The notes beneath the pieces are model-generated. The model ran no database searches. It was not told where the DNA came from and saw only the letters and a program-made list of their open reading frames with translations. From contig NC_061862.1 in the NCBI RefSeq assembly GCF_907164915.1, positions 36,147,522 through 36,211,521 of the forward strand: a DNA stretch of 64,000 nucleotides, read 5' to 3'. This document shows, one piece after another, positions 1 through 12,769 of the stretch (its first letter is position 1; every line of letters starts with the position of its first letter). The translations under genes and the position numbers were made by a program. Source of the stretch: Impatiens glandulifera (taxonomy: Eukaryota > Streptophyta > Magnoliopsida > Ericales > Balsaminaceae).

Positions 1-1
1 C

Positions 2-607
2 CTAATAGACCTATCGTCAAATAATCTAACTGGGGGCATTCCAAAATCATTCACCAATCTTACAAGACTTTGGTCTCTAAATTTGTCAATGAATCACTTG
101 ACGGGAAGTATACCAGATGACATTGGAAGCTTAAATATGCTCGAGACTCTCGATCTCTCAATTAACTGGCTTTCTGGTATGCTTCCACCGACTCTAGCCC
201 ACATGACCTCCTTAAACCGCCTTAACTTGTCCTACAACGACTTCAAGGGTAGAATACCATCCGGCAATCAGTTGCAGACATTGCTTGATCCCTCCATATA
301 CATGCACAATCCCCGACTTTGTGGGACTCCATTGACAATCAAATGCCCTGAGGATGTTAATAACAGGGCACCATCAGAGCCTCCCATTACTATTGTTGAT
401 GATGAGGATGACAAAGATGAGCTGAGATGGTTCTTGGTTAGCATGGCTTTAGGATTCGCTGTTGGGTTTTGGGGTTTTCTCGGCCCTCTAGTGATGAAGC
501 ACTCATGGAGAAGAGCTTATTTTGGATTTGTGGAAGACAAACTTGAAGACCTCATCACGAGTGTCACTCGTTTGAGGATTAAATTGATCAAGTCCAACGA
601 AAACTAG
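2..607 (+). CDS. LRR receptor-like protein, C-terminal part (5' truncated by window edge)
   Basis: The reading frame is open from base 2 to the stop at 605-607 and gives 201 residues. The first ~75 residues are plant extracellular leucine-rich repeats (LDLSxNxLxGxIP type). The usual end cap follows: SYNDFKGRIPSGNQLQTL, then a loop with the cysteines of LCGTPL and IKCPED. Next come an acidic stretch (DDEDDKDE), one membrane-spanning helix (WFLVSMALGFAVGFWGFLG) and a short basic cytoplasmic tail with no kinase. This is the layout of cell-surface receptor-like proteins (Cf/Ve/EIX type) that sense pathogen or developmental ligands and signal through partner kinases. The ligand cannot be inferred. 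The start and most repeats lie outside the window. The frame has no breaks, so it may be functional. Confidence 0.92.
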   Translation, partial: LIDLSSNNLTGGIPKSFTNLTRLWSLNLSMNHLTGSIPDDIGSLNMLETLDLSINWLSGMLPPTLAHMTSLNRLNLSYNDFKGRIPSGNQLQTLLDPSIYMHNPRLCGTPLTIKCPEDVNNRAPSEPPITIVDDEDDKDELRWFLVSMALGFAVGFWGFLGPLVMKHSWRRAYFGFVEDKLEDLITSVTRLRIKLIKSNEN

Positions 608-1500
608 CCATTATTTTTATGCAGATTTTGTATGTGCAGTCAGTAGTGTTTTTATAATAAGTTTGGTGTTGTAATGCATTATGCTTGCTTTTTAATCTTT
701 TTTTATAAGGAATTTCAGGTATCCTTTAAAGAGAAAAATAAAGTAATTACCTCACAAAAATGTATGTCTTTTGTATTAAGAAATGTACCATCTGCAATTA
801 TATACTTATGCATCAGATATTTGACCGGAAATATCTATATATTATAACAGAAGATTGCTATTACAGAGCAATCAATTTGCTGATATTTCCGAAATCTGTT
901 TGTCACGATGATTGGAGTATTGGCTGAGATGGCAATTTGGAAGATTTGTTCAAATTATTACTTTTACCTAAGGGTTGATAGAACATGTTATTGCCAAAAT
1001 AACAAGCATTAAGAGGGACTGACTTTAGAAAAGAACATTGAATCATCGATAAGGAAAATGTTATGGACTATGCGACAATAATAAAGAGAGATGGGAAATG
1101 AGAATCTCCTTTTCTAAGCCTCGCGAGGAAAATAGACAACAATCGTGTTGTCACCATCATTAAGATAATCATTGAAGAAGTCCCAATTAAACACCAAGAA
1201 TATTAATGCCAAGCATAAGCTATTATGATAGTATTCAAAAGAAGTGAAGATTTTTTGTCAAAAAGAAGGGAATAACGGCCTATCAACCTAAAATATGAAA
1301 CATTTCCTTCAATCTAGAACTCAAATAATATTTACCCTTTATAATTAATTAACGATGGATTGTCCTCCACCTGGTTTAAGTGGCCAAATTCTTTAAAAAA
1401 ACATTTAGGTTGTTTAGATTCAAGCAAGCAAGAAAATAGTTGGATGATTTGAAGGTCTTATGGAGTGTCACTATCAGATTCGTCTTTCTTTAACTGCCAT
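608..1500. other. 3' flank of the receptor-like gene, no gene seen
   Basis: AT-rich sequence with no supportable ORF. The first ~150 bases probably contain the 3' UTR, with AATAAA-like words near 735-745. The remainder shows no domain or terminal-repeat signature that I recognise. Confidence 0.5.
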
Positions 1501-1502
1501 CT

Positions 1503-1690
1503 CACTACCGACACTAAAAGTCTTTTACCGGCGCTTGTAGGCGCCGCTAATATCTCATCACATATCCTTGAGTCACTAGTTCAAAATAGCGACTCTTAAA
1601 ATTAGCGTCGGTTCGTTGTGTTCAAGTTCATTATGGACGCTTGTATAGCGACACATGATGCGCCGCAAAATGTTCCATATATTACCACGA
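1503..1690 (+). mobile_element. possible CACTA (En/Spm-type) transposon end
   Basis: The stretch opens with CACTACCGACACTAAAAG and is followed by short GC-rich words in both orientations (GGCGCTTGTAGGCGCC, TAGCGAC, TTAGCGTCGG). CACTA elements start with CACTA and have subterminal repeats of this kind. I did not find a matching TAGTG end or a 3-bp target duplication, so this may be a lone end or a chance match. Confidence 0.3.
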
Positions 1691-2079
1691 ATCTAGCTCC
1701 TAAAAGATCATTGACGCGGATTATGTTCTCCTTAAGCTGTGAACATTCCAACTACCTTATATTACTTTTTCTTAAAGCTTATTGTGCTAATTTGTCTTTT
1801 CTTGTTTTACTTTTAAGATTTTTTTGTTATAAGAAATAAACTTTCTTATAGAAATAGCAAACAAAGTTTCGATTTTTTTATTCTCACTGCCTGAGAAAAA
1901 AATGAATACTAGAATCATTCATGAGACATAAAACTTTGTACTATTTCTAGTTCTAAAGCTTTGATCAATTTGGTTCATTGATCATATCTAATTTTATACT
2001 TTTTCTAGTCTCCTTTTATTTTTATCTTTGCTCGAAACACCATTTGTTTTTAAAATGGTCAAAGTATATTAAAAACAAT

Positions 2080-2860
2080 AAAATTGTTTAAGCATAGCGA
2101 CAAAACATGACATTAAAAAAACATTAAAGAAATACACCGTTACTCAACAGGGAGCTCGTAGATTTTCAAGAAAAATGAATAACTCCCAACTGTTTACATC
2201 GATTTTTCAAAACGAATATCAGAAAACGTCATAATAAGAACATTATAAATGATACGGATCAGACGACTACGATCATTTAAGTTTCAGTGATTTCTCTCAA
2301 ACTAAATAGTCCACTAGAAAACAATTTAGATGGTAACCCAAAATATGTAATCCTCTCATATCAGCCGTTTCAATCCAAATTTTACAACAACTATCCAAAA
2401 ATTCGGGCATAACCTACTGAATTTTTGTCATACTCCACAAAAAGTCCAGATACTAGTCACTCTTTACAATTAAAAAATAAGTGAGTAACCGATTTCACCT
2501 CCTTATTATACATACGACAACGACTTACTATAATGCAATTTTTACATACTATCACAATAATCCCATAAGACTCCTATATAGAATCAATAGCCTCCCAAAC
2601 TCACAACCACCAATTATATAAATCCCTTACAATCTATTTATCCATTTTTCTCGAATTTTAGTCTCATTAAAAAATATATGTCAGTGGTAACTTAATGACG
2701 TCTTCGTACCATTCATAAATGTTAAAAGCAATAATTTTTCCAATTGTTAATGAAATTTAATCGTAATAACTATTTCTCGACTTCGAGACACACTTCCCCT
2801 CTCGCATATAGCTCTGCGATAGATCATTTAGCAAGATCTCAAGTAAATTGGGCCACATTT
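2080..2860 (-). mobile_element. degenerate LINE 3' fragment (copy 1)
   Basis: This stretch aligns by eye with 20040-20900 and 36185-36620: the same run of words around cgtcataataa, acgactac, atatcagccg, aactatccaa and atactccacaaaa in the same order. It is read as minus strand because the 20 kb copy translates there into a zinc-knuckle/tail like the C-terminus of plant L1 reverse transcriptase proteins. No open frame remains. All three copies have the same orientation. Confidence 0.55.
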
Positions 2861-3715
2861 TAGTCTTTAATTTAAAGATCTCCTTTAAGAGAGATTTGTT
2901 TTTATTCATCGTCATATTATGTGTTGAGAATTATATTAATATATTTTCATTGACATTAATATAATTTGGCTCAAAATACGAAATCAGTGGACACATCGTG
3001 AATAAAAACTAACCATTCATGATCCCTATAAGTTACCTCGTAAACTCACCGTTTTAACAGCATTACACTTTTGTTTTTGGCACAATATAACTATTATTTT
3101 GTTTTCTTGTACAAAGATGTTTATCATAAAAATAAGATTAACCAATTTGAAAATCCCTATTCTGAAAATTATTTGTTTATGTCGTTAGAAAATCTTATTT
3201 TATTTATTAGGATAGTCGTAACAGTAAAAAAAAATTACTTCGTCCTTCTTGCCTTTCGGGCAGACTCTTTGCCGTCTAGAGGCATTTGTTTATTTTTGTA
3301 TATTTTTATTTTTCATATGATTTGTAAGATCTTCTTTCATGAAAACATTCTTGTTTGACTCTTATTTTCTTCTCTTTCTCCTTTTCTTTTTAGTTTTATT
3401 AAGCTTTTGTACTGATTTTTGGTTAAACAATTTAGATTTTGGAAATAGTTATATCTTCTAATGTGATCTATCCACTCACGGAGATAACGGTTCTTCTTAC
3501 ACATTGTTCGCTTTCATTTTGTGGTTTGGACCGAATCCCTTCTATAAGTATAAGCCGAAGTAAAGGATGTCATGTTTCTATGTTTCTATTATTCGAGGGA
3601 TCGTGTCGGATGGATGGATGTTGTTTCAAAATCTCTGTAGATCTATTCGTTCTTATTTTTTTTCTTTTTCACTTATTTTGCTATTCTAATTTGTTTGACA
3701 CAACAATGTCTTTAA
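2861..3715. other. AT-rich intergenic stretch
   Basis: No gene recognised. The open frames of 95 and 114 codons here are T-rich, lack any domain and have no splice partners. Confidence 0.5.
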
Positions 3716-3850
3716 CATTTGACATAACCTTTTCTTTTTTTAAGAGATTAAAAGGTCACGAATTCGATTCCAAAACACTTTGAGTTTAAGAGTTTAAACG
3801 AGGACCATGTCTATGGGATGTCATGCTAGTTCTGTTTTAATTTAAAAAAA
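3716..3850 (+). repeat. SINE-like relic, copy A
   Basis: It contains a tRNA B-box-like word (GAATTCGATTCC near 3760) followed by GAGTTTAA..CGAGG and ATGTCATGCTAGTTCT, then a T/A-rich tail. The same downstream words recur at 5345-5480 (opposite strand) and 18495-18605. That is the pattern of a short tRNA-derived retroelement. Boundaries are approximate and no target duplication was identified. Confidence 0.4.
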
Positions 3851-5340
3851 AAAACTTTTCATTATATTATCAGTGTGGTGTAACAATTGTTTCCGAGCTT
3901 GATGCCAGCTCAAAATTCTTGCTTGACATTTTTTGTTATGTTATTTTAGTCATTTTAAATTTAAGAAATGATTGGGGGAGAGAATTTGTGAGAGAAAAAT
4001 TGAGAGGGAATGACGTGACGCAATCTGCATTCGCTGAAAAAATAACAATTTTTTTCTCTTTTCTCTCTCCACCACTCTTTATCATTTTTCTTGTCATTAA
4101 TGTGGTGACACATTATTCTCTCTCACTCGTTTCTTCTTTCAAATTCCTTTTCCCTATCCCTCCTCTTTAAACTTCAAATTGAAGTGTTTGTCAAGTTTAT
4201 TAAGTTAAATGGTTGTGTAATAATTTCAACTAAAATAGTTTTAAAATCAGTTTTAATTACTTTTAATTATGAATGGAAATTAATGATTGTCCAAACAATT
4301 TATAATCAATCTGTCATTGTCCTTTTTTTCTTTTTTCTTTTTAAAATTAGAAATTAGTACCACCATAATATAAGCTTGAGATTTACATTTTCATAGATAT
4401 AATCTTTGAGATTTTGGTTCATTTAGTGAGTACAGATTTCTATATTGAGCTAACAAATAGGGTTATTGACTAATTAATTTGTTGTTATTATTAGAATAAT
4501 CTTTTTTATATTTAATTAATATAATGTCTTTACCTTTTCAGAAAAGAAAAAGACAGTTGATATTGTTGCTACCAAAGCAAAAGACGAACCCCATTAACCG
4601 AAATTGGACGTGTCATCCGAATAAGGATATAAGTAAGTGAGGACATCGATTCTATAAATGAGATTTTATTTTATGTTATGTTAGACAATAAATAAAACTA
4701 TATACAAATAATAATAAAATAAAAAATAAATAAAATGTAATGCAAATAGTGATGTGTGAAGTAGTGGGGGACAAATGAAGCGTGAATATGATGGGAAAGA
4801 GTCCTAGAGAGGAGGGAAAGCATCACAAATCATGAGTGATTTCATGAGAAAATCTCTTGGATCTCCTCTCATTTTTATTAAAATAAATTTTATTTTTTTT
4901 AATTAAAGATATTTTAATTAATACATTTAATAATGTAATTATTAAAAAAAATGATTTTTGATCAATTTTAAAAAAATCTCAACCAAATAAACTTATTTTT
5001 TCATTATTATTTTTTGAAGTTCACTAAAATAATAAAATGTTTAGTTAGTAATATAGAATTTATTCACATGGCTAAATCAATACATTCATGTAAGGGCAGC
5101 TATGCAGTCCCATAGGGTTCCTTCCATTCTAGTGCCCTTAAAAAAAATACATTACCTAAGTTTGAACCTAAAATCTTATAGAAATTATTAACATTTAACC
5201 CATTAAACTAAATTATTTATATTAAATAGATTTTCAATATAATAAATTAAATAACTTTTTTTTCTCCTAGGTTACCAAACTTTGTGGCCGGCAAAATCGT
5301 ATTAAATTGTCCTAAAAATAATTTTTTATTTTAAAAAAAT
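3851..5340. other. AT-rich intergenic stretch
   Basis: No gene, RNA or defined repeat can be supported. The frame at 3919-4170 is low-complexity. A weak tRNA-like pattern on the minus strand near 5150-5215 is too decayed to call. Confidence 0.5.
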
Positions 5341-5344
5341 TAAT

Positions 5345-5480
5345 TAAAAGAGAACTAGCATGACACTCCACAGTCATGACACTCGCTTAAACTCAAAATA
5401 AATCTGAGACATTTTAGTCTATTAAGCTGAACCTTGGTGGGTTTTAGTTGTTTTTAATTTATTAATTAAAATCGTTGATT
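5345..5480 (-). repeat. SINE-like relic, copy B
   Basis: On the minus strand this reads GAGTTTAAGCGAGTGTCATG followed by GTGTCATGCTAGTTCTC, closely matching the copy at 3716-3850. Upstream lies a decayed tRNA-like head (TTAATAGACTAAAATGTC). No coding capacity. Confidence 0.4.
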
Positions 5481-7278
5481 TTGTTGGATTTGAATTTTAA
5501 TCGTTCTACGTATGATTCGTTATCGTAATTTATTCGAATAGAATAATGGAAATCAAAATAACAATAATATAAAAAACAATAGACATCAATGATGGTTATT
5601 GAATTTTGAAGATGATTATGATGTTTTTTTTTTTTCTATTGTCATGCTCCACCACCCAAATCCCAACCTACCAAATCTTCACGGCCCTTTCTTTCTCTCC
5701 GCACGTTTGACCTTTATTCAATTACACCTTTATTTTTATTTCACAATGAACTCATTATCATCTCTTTCTTTAATGTCGGTTCATTTGAGAAATCTTCATT
5801 AATTAAAGCCGTGGACGTAAGAGATTCCTTTCTTTTTCTTTGATAAAAAGAAGGTGTGTGTTTTTTACTTGAGATCGATCATATCTACTTCATTTTGAAT
5901 TATAAGATTTATTGATGATCATGTTATTTTTATCAATAGAAATTAACTTGTAATTGATAAAAGACTTATCAATTACAACTTATATATCCACATAATTATT
6001 TAATTAACTATAATTATGACCTAGCTCCAAATTAAATACAATTTTATTCATGTAACCCTTTGTGAAGTCATTGCAAAATAAAATAGAAATTAAAAAGAAC
6101 AATTTATTATGTATTTTATAGAAACCTTTAATTTAAATAGATAAACAAATATATTAATATTTTCTTTTGACTAATGTACTACTTGAATTTCCTTTATTTT
6201 CTCACCTCTCTCTCTCCTTTATTTAATCACTAATAACTTTATGATTGAAATTTGAGCTTTTGCTAATTTATCCAATGATCAAATCTAATTAAAAAAATTG
6301 ATAAGTTTGAAAAGGGAAAATAATTAATTTATTTATGTGGACATTCTCAAGTTAAAATGAATGTTGTAATTAAGAGAGAATGCAAAGATGACAATTATTT
6401 CAAATTGAATGGCATAAATTTGTAATTTAGTTTGTTTATGGAATATACAAAATGTTACTTATATTCTCAAACTTATTCTTAGTGTCACACATTCATAATT
6501 TGTTCGAATATTTTGATAACTTATTTACAAACCCTTTTGATGGTCTTTTAAGTTTTGGGTAGACTTATTTAAGTTGAAGTATTGTGTTATATTTTATTTT
6601 TTTCGAATTTTTATATTAAAAATTAAAATAAATATACGATCACAATCTTTACTTTAACTTAAGACTTGAGACGTATAAATCGAAGTGACTTTTGATATCT
6701 TAGAAATCATTCTTACCCACTTAAGGTAATGTGAATCCAAATTTATTTATCATTCCAAAAGGAAGAAATTCTTTATTTTATAGTCAGTCAATAATTAATG
6801 ATAGTTAATCCAAACTATAGAAGCTGGTTAAGAGAAGAAAGTAATGGATCATTGGATTATAGTTCATCTTTTTTTTCATTTAATTATACTTTACTTTTTG
6901 TTTTTACTTTGATCTCATTTTCTTCTTTTTAATAAAATGAACTTTATTAAAACAAAAATTTAATTTTAACTCTTAAATTAAGAAATAATTTAGTTTATTG
7001 AAAGAGTCTTCCTTAATGGAATGAAATCATTTTAAAAAATAAATAAATAAAATCCTAAATTGAGAATTTATTATTTTTCTAATGCTCTTTTTAGAATGTG
7101 AATAAATGCATTTACAGCACTCAAGATCCTTTCAACTCAAAACAGATATTTTAATTCACAATTATTAATAATAAAAAGTAGACAATGTTTTTGATAATTT
7201 TTTTATATTGTCGTGCATTTATATTAAAAAAAGAAATAAAAAAAAGGCTACAGTTATTAAATTGGAATATAATAAATA
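5481..7278. other. AT-rich intergenic, downstream of the response regulator gene
   Basis: No gene recognised. The last 100-200 bases are probably the 3' UTR and terminator region of the minus-strand gene that ends at 7279. Confidence 0.5.
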
Positions 7279-8232
7279 TTAGTCATTTTCAATAGCATCG
7301 TATGAGAATCTAACAAAGACAGCAACGATAATGGCCCACAAGACTACAGAGATAACGACGCCGACACCGGAAGCCGACGAATTCTCCGACGACGACCGTG
7401 ACTCCGTGATTAACGGAACCTCCATTGACGACGTCGTTTTCCTCTTGTCCCCCTTACTAATAAACTCTTCTCCAAACATATAATCTTTCAACCTCTTCAC
7501 GTCCGAGAGTTTCACCGGTTTTACAATAAATTCCTCCGCCCCTTCTTCCAAACACCTATATTTCCTTAAAATAATCAAAAAATTGAAACAAACAAACACA
7601 ACAAATGGGTACGTACGTACCTGTCGATTCGACCTATTATATTCTCCGACGACATTATCACAACTGGGATTTCTCTAAAAGTTGAAGATCCCTGTTTTAT
7701 TAGTTCAAAGTTAGATTAGATTTGGTTTCTCTCAGAGTTTAAACAAAAAGGGGGGCAAACCTTGATTTTCTTGAGCAGTTCGTAGCCGGTCATTCCGGGC
7801 ATGCAATAGTCGGTGATAATCATGTCTACCTTCAAGCTCTGGAAAGAAAAACAAACATCTTAATTTGGAGATTGATGAAGAAAGATTCAATCTTTATGAG
7901 TTAATCTTCAACTTACTTCAAACCCAACAGAGGTGTTATTCTTCTCTTCATCTAATCCTAAAAACTGTAATGCCCTTCTTCCACTGTCCACCGCCGTCAC
8001 TTCATTTCACAAACATGAAACAAACAAACAACCCATGTATAAAAACCATGTCTTTAATTACTATTTACATATATATATATATATATATATACATACCTTT
8101 ACATGAAGATATCTTGAGCAAACGTTCAATGATCTTTCTATCGACGAGACAATCATCAACAGCTAGAACATGGACTTCGCCGGAATCCATTAATGGATCT
8201 GATGCAGTTGGCCAGTTTGATATGGTCGCCAT
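7279..8232 (-). CDS. Type-A two-component response regulator with C-terminal transmembrane segment
   Basis: Five exons (8097-8232, 7917-7999, 7761-7838, 7621-7691, 7279-7555) with GT..AG introns join into 214 codons. The receiver domain is complete: acidic pair D26/D27 ([14 protein letters not shown]), phospho-acceptor D83 ([10 protein letters not shown]), S113 (VVIMSSEN) and K135 ([18 protein letters not shown]). There is no Myb-like output domain, so it is a type-A regulator. These are cytokinin-induced negative regulators that take phosphate from phosphotransfer proteins. Exon positions match the family's conserved phases. Unusually, after a Ser-rich linker residues ~186-206 form a hydrophobic helix ([21 protein letters not shown]) followed by eight residues, suggesting a tail-anchored protein. 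No frameshift is present. RNA evidence would be needed to exclude an unrecognised intron in the last exon. Confidence 0.88.
8068..8092. repeat. (AT)n microsatellite in intron 1 of the response regulator
   Basis: About a dozen AT units lie immediately inside the first intron, next to its GT donor at 8095-8096. Confidence 0.9.
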
Positions 8233-8338
8233 TACAGGATTGAAAAAGGAAATCTGGAATGTTGAGAGAAATTGATTGCGGGTAATAGAAGAAAGAGAAA
8301 GAGAAAAGCAGAGGTCTCATTCATTTGGTGGGCGGTGG

Positions 8339-8346
8339 ATTTTATA
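8339..8346 (-). promoter_or_regulatory. TATA box of the response regulator gene
   Basis: TATAAAAT on the minus strand, 107 bases upstream of the ATG at 8232, is followed by a CT-rich leader (GA-rich on +). Position and context fit a plant TATA box with a ~75-base 5' UTR. Confidence 0.6.
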
Positions 8347-8529
8347 GGAAGAAGAAGAAATATGAAAGGATAAGAAACTTCTCTTTTATTATCTCTGTGT
8401 ATATCGTATATATGGAATAAATTTAAAAATGAAAAGAGAAAAAAAAATGAAAAAAATGGGGTCCATTTGAAAATCTTGCAATATCTTTGGGAGAAATCTT
8501 CGCAATCTCTTACTTCTTTTTTCAAACTA

Positions 8530-9484
8530 TTCGATCAGATTCTGAATTCCACTTTCGTTGTCTCAATTGTGATGTCCCAACCTTAATTTTTGTCTCAATT
8601 TAAATAATAATAATACTCATTTCCTTTTATTTAATCATACTTTACTAATTTATTATAATTCACCTCCCCTATAATATATATATAACAAATCATTGATCCT
8701 CAAACCACAAAACGGGTCGGGGTATTTGTTGATTAAGTTCATAACCCGAGTACTAATGTTCGTGAGCAAAAGAAAAAGATTCGTAACAAAACGGTGGTCT
8801 CGCTAGATGAGAAGTTGTTAATTTGTTAAGTTAAAGCTTCTTACACAAGTATCAATAGTTGTGAGCAAAGAACATGATTTATATTTGAAAGTTTTACTAT
8901 TAAGTTTAAATTAGATAAAACATCAAATATTTAATGATGAGAATTAAAATTTATTTTGAAATAGTGAGGCATCTTGCATCACCCAACATATAGAGGCACA
9001 TAAAGTGAAATAGTTTATCTATGTTCTCGAAGAAATATAGACAAGGCTTAAGTCCAATTAAAAAAAACATTATTTCATACTAAATCTTTATATATCTCAA
9101 TCTTTTAAAGATGGTAATACATTTATATTGATTGTTTAGTAATTTTTAATATAATTTTTTTCATAGATTCTATAAATAAAGTTAAATTTTTAATTCTAAT
9201 TTATGAGTGTGTTCATATTAAAAAATATATAATTAATTTGTCCAAAAAATAAATTATTAGGTATTTAGGTGTACACATCTGCATAGAGATAGAGTGAGTC
9301 GAGTGACCACCACATATTATGAGGCAATTGTAATGTAGCATATAGTAAAAAATAAAAATAAAATAAGTTAGGTTTTAAAAATAAAAACTATATTTCATTC
9401 ATTTCTCATCAATCCCTTTACTTAATTTATTATCTATTAACAAAGTAAGTTGTATGGATTAAATTAATATATTTTTATTAATTA
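8530..9484. other. Upstream intergenic region of the response regulator
   Basis: AT-rich, no ORF. It would contain distal promoter sequence. I did not find a convincing cluster of response-regulator binding sites by eye. Confidence 0.4.
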
Positions 9485-9665
9485 AAGTAACGGCGTAAAA
9501 GACATTGAAAGGAAGTCAACAAGAAAAAAGTACCGCCGTCAAATATAGGAGAGAGAATATTGACCAACGCGGTTCCCAAACCCGGCTGCGGCACAGAAGA
9601 TGAGAGGGGGGCGGCGTTGGCTATTGCCGGTGCGCGCATTTATTCAGGATGTTAATGAACCGACC
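9485..9665. other. GC-rich island in AT-rich surroundings
   Basis: A ~180-base block (with gtaccgccgtcaa, aacccggctgcgg, ggggggcggcgttgg) stands out from flanks of >80 % AT. It includes a W-box-like TTGACC. No coding frame is convincing. It may be a remnant of an exon, promoter or inserted fragment. Confidence 0.4.
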
Positions 9666-12533
9666 AACCGGTTGCATTTTAGCATTTAATTAAAGAAAAG
9701 GTTCATTTTAATTACAAACTTTGTTTCTTTAGTCAAAATTACATTTAAAGGTCAGTTTGATTCAATCTATACACATTTTTTATTTTTATATTTGTAATAA
9801 TTATTAATATATATATTATACATATTTAAAAATATATTTTTTTTATAAATTATCAATAATATATAATTCATTATTTAATTATATATATATATATATATAA
9901 ATTTAATGTTTTTTATTTAAAATAATTTAAATTTGTTATTAACTTAATTTTAAATATTAATAAATTACTTATATTATATTAAAAGGTAATTTATTTTAAA
10001 ATAAATTATTTGAATATATTAGTTTTTATAAGTTTTTATTAATATATAATTTTAAGTTTTTATTAATATATAACTTTTATTAATATATAATTTGATTATA
10101 TTATTTAAAAAAATTAATATTATATTATATTAACAAATATAAATAAAGTATATATATATATATATATATTAGATTTTTGTTTTTAGATAAATTATATTTT
10201 TTGGATAAAAGAAAAAATATAGTTAAATTTAGATTTTATTATTATAATAATTTTATATAAATAAGAAAAAAAAAATAGGAGAAATAAATAATAAAGTCTA
10301 AGCTTAAGTTCATTATTATTTCATTTACGTTAATTTATCACAATTAATTAATTTTTTGATTTGTAATTTCTGTCAATATTATTTTTCATATTCATATTAT
10401 TGGTTGACAAAAAAAATATATGAAGAGGGGAATAGTTAGAAATTTTATTATTTATTTAGGTAATCAGCTTTTTTATTCCTTTATTCATTTTCTCTTCCAT
10501 ACTTTATTCCCAAATCATATATATAAATATATATATATTTAATATATTAACACTTATTCATTTTATTTGATATATATATTTTTATTATAAAAGACATTCT
10601 TATTGTTTATTTTTTATCATTATATTTATATTTATTATTATATATAATATATAACTATTTAAATATATATAATAATATTTATTTTTAATTCTAAAATTTT
10701 GTTCTATTTTTTTTATAATTGTTTTAGTGTAAGATTTGTATTTTTTAATATTTATATATATTATTATATCTAATATATAACTATTTAAAATATATAGTTA
10801 TATATTGATTTTAATATTATTATATTGTTTTAAATTAATATTTATATATTGTAATATTTATGTGTAGTTAATTATTTATATAAATATAAGAATGTTTACG
10901 GTGTTTGTATTTAAATTTATTTAGTTAAATATTAAAATATATATTGAATAAGTAATAATTTTATAAAATTTGAATTAAAGAAAATAAGTTTTATAATAAT
11001 TATATTATTATCTTATAATTATTTTAGTTAATTATTTTTATATATTTATTGATAAAGATTAGTATATATATATTAATTTAATATTATTAAATAATTTTTT
11101 TAAATTATTATTATATACATTATTTCTAAAACTAATATATATTTGTAGATGATTATTTATATAAATATATAATTAAATAAATAATATTTTTTATATTTAA
11201 TTTAAAAACAATATTTACTTAATATTAAAATATATAATTAAATAAATAATAACTTATAATATTTTAATTAGAAAAATTAATTATATAACATTTTTAATAT
11301 TATTGTATAATATTTTTTAATTAGAATTTGTATATTTTTTTTTTGGAAAACGACATTCATCCAAAATTTCCTAAAATAAAAAGCCAGTAAATAAATATAA
11401 AAGAAAAACAGCCTGTAGATAAAAAATACAGCTCTTTCTATTAAAAGTCATTTAATTATAAAATTTAAAAAAGAGAAGAAAAAAATGAATTTTCATAAAA
11501 AAAACTTAGAAAAATTTAGTTCGAAACACTTTAAAAATAAATGAAACACACAAATAATTAAGAGTGTTTATCTAAAAAAAATTTGTATGTTATATATACA
11601 GATAAAGATTGGTAGATGAGTATTTTTTATTGTAATTACTTTTTTATATATATATATATTCATATTAATTATTATATTATAACTATTTATAATATATATA
11701 TATATATATATTATATAGTAATTTTTAATATTATTGTATATTTTGTAAATATATATATATAATTTTAAATTAATATATTTGTGTATATACATATTATAAT
11801 TATTGCTTAAAAATACTTATTTAAAGTTATAGTTTTATAAAATATAAACGGAGCAAAAGGAACTAATAATAACTGAAGTTTTATTTAAGAAAGCAAAAAT
11901 TCTGAATTGGATTTCCATATAAAATAATATTTTGTTTTTCTTATATATATAAAATAAATATTCCCTCATATTTTCATCATAAGTTCTTTTGGTTTAAAAA
12001 GATTAATCTAGAAAATAATTTTATATTTAAATTTTCTTTTATCTTGTTATTTTTATTTTATTTTTTTAACCTAAGAAGTTAATATTATGAATCATGACCT
12101 CGAATTAAATTCACGATTTTAAATTAAATAAAACAATTGTCTTTTAAAATTTATTCTTTTGGCTTGAATTACTTTGTTGTGTTATAATTTTTAAAATTAT
12201 TATTACATATAAAAAATGATATATATTTATTTATGTCATAATATTTTTTTTTATAATAAATTTAAGGTGAATCTGAATTTGCTAGGTTACATTTTAAAAT
12301 TATATTTTCATTTAAAATAGGTTAATTATACAAATATTATTCTTTTTATAAAACTGAGTTTCTGTATCAATACACTATTACGATGTTTAATAAATAATTT
12401 ATGTGAATTTTTAGATACCCAAATTTTATAATTTTAAATATATTCAATAGTCTTAAAAAAACAAAACTATATCTATTTATTTAATTAAAATTTGTATTTG
12501 TGTATTTATTTTACTTAATAATAATAATAATAG
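9666..12533. other. AT desert
   Basis: Nearly 3 kb of A/T homopolymers, AT dinucleotide runs (for example 9880-9898 and 10147-10168) and short TAATAT words. No gene, terminal repeat or RNA is supportable. Confidence 0.7.
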
Positions 12534-12769
12534 CTCAATGGGTCAAGCACTGCAGGACACCCATCCACAAAAAGTTATTTCCCTGGTTACTACATCAGAC
12601 AACAGAAGAAAAAAATGGCACAAATTTCCCTGGAAAAGCACAAATTGTCATTTGTTGAACGTTTTCGATCTTTACAAACAAAATAATAATTCAAAAGTAC
12701 TTAGAAGGGACCAAGTTGAGTTAATTTATTTTATGAACTTCGGAAAGTTTGTGAGAAATCAATGAATTC

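Noticed and set aside
8232..8525. 97-codon minus-strand ORF upstream of the response regulator
   Set aside because: Lies in the promoter/leader (contains the TATA box) and ends in the coding start. No domain.
12538..12765. 75-codon ORF MGQALQDTHPQ...
   Set aside because: No domain recognised, embedded in repeat-rich DNA. WHKFPWKSTNCH is suggestive of coding but has no support.
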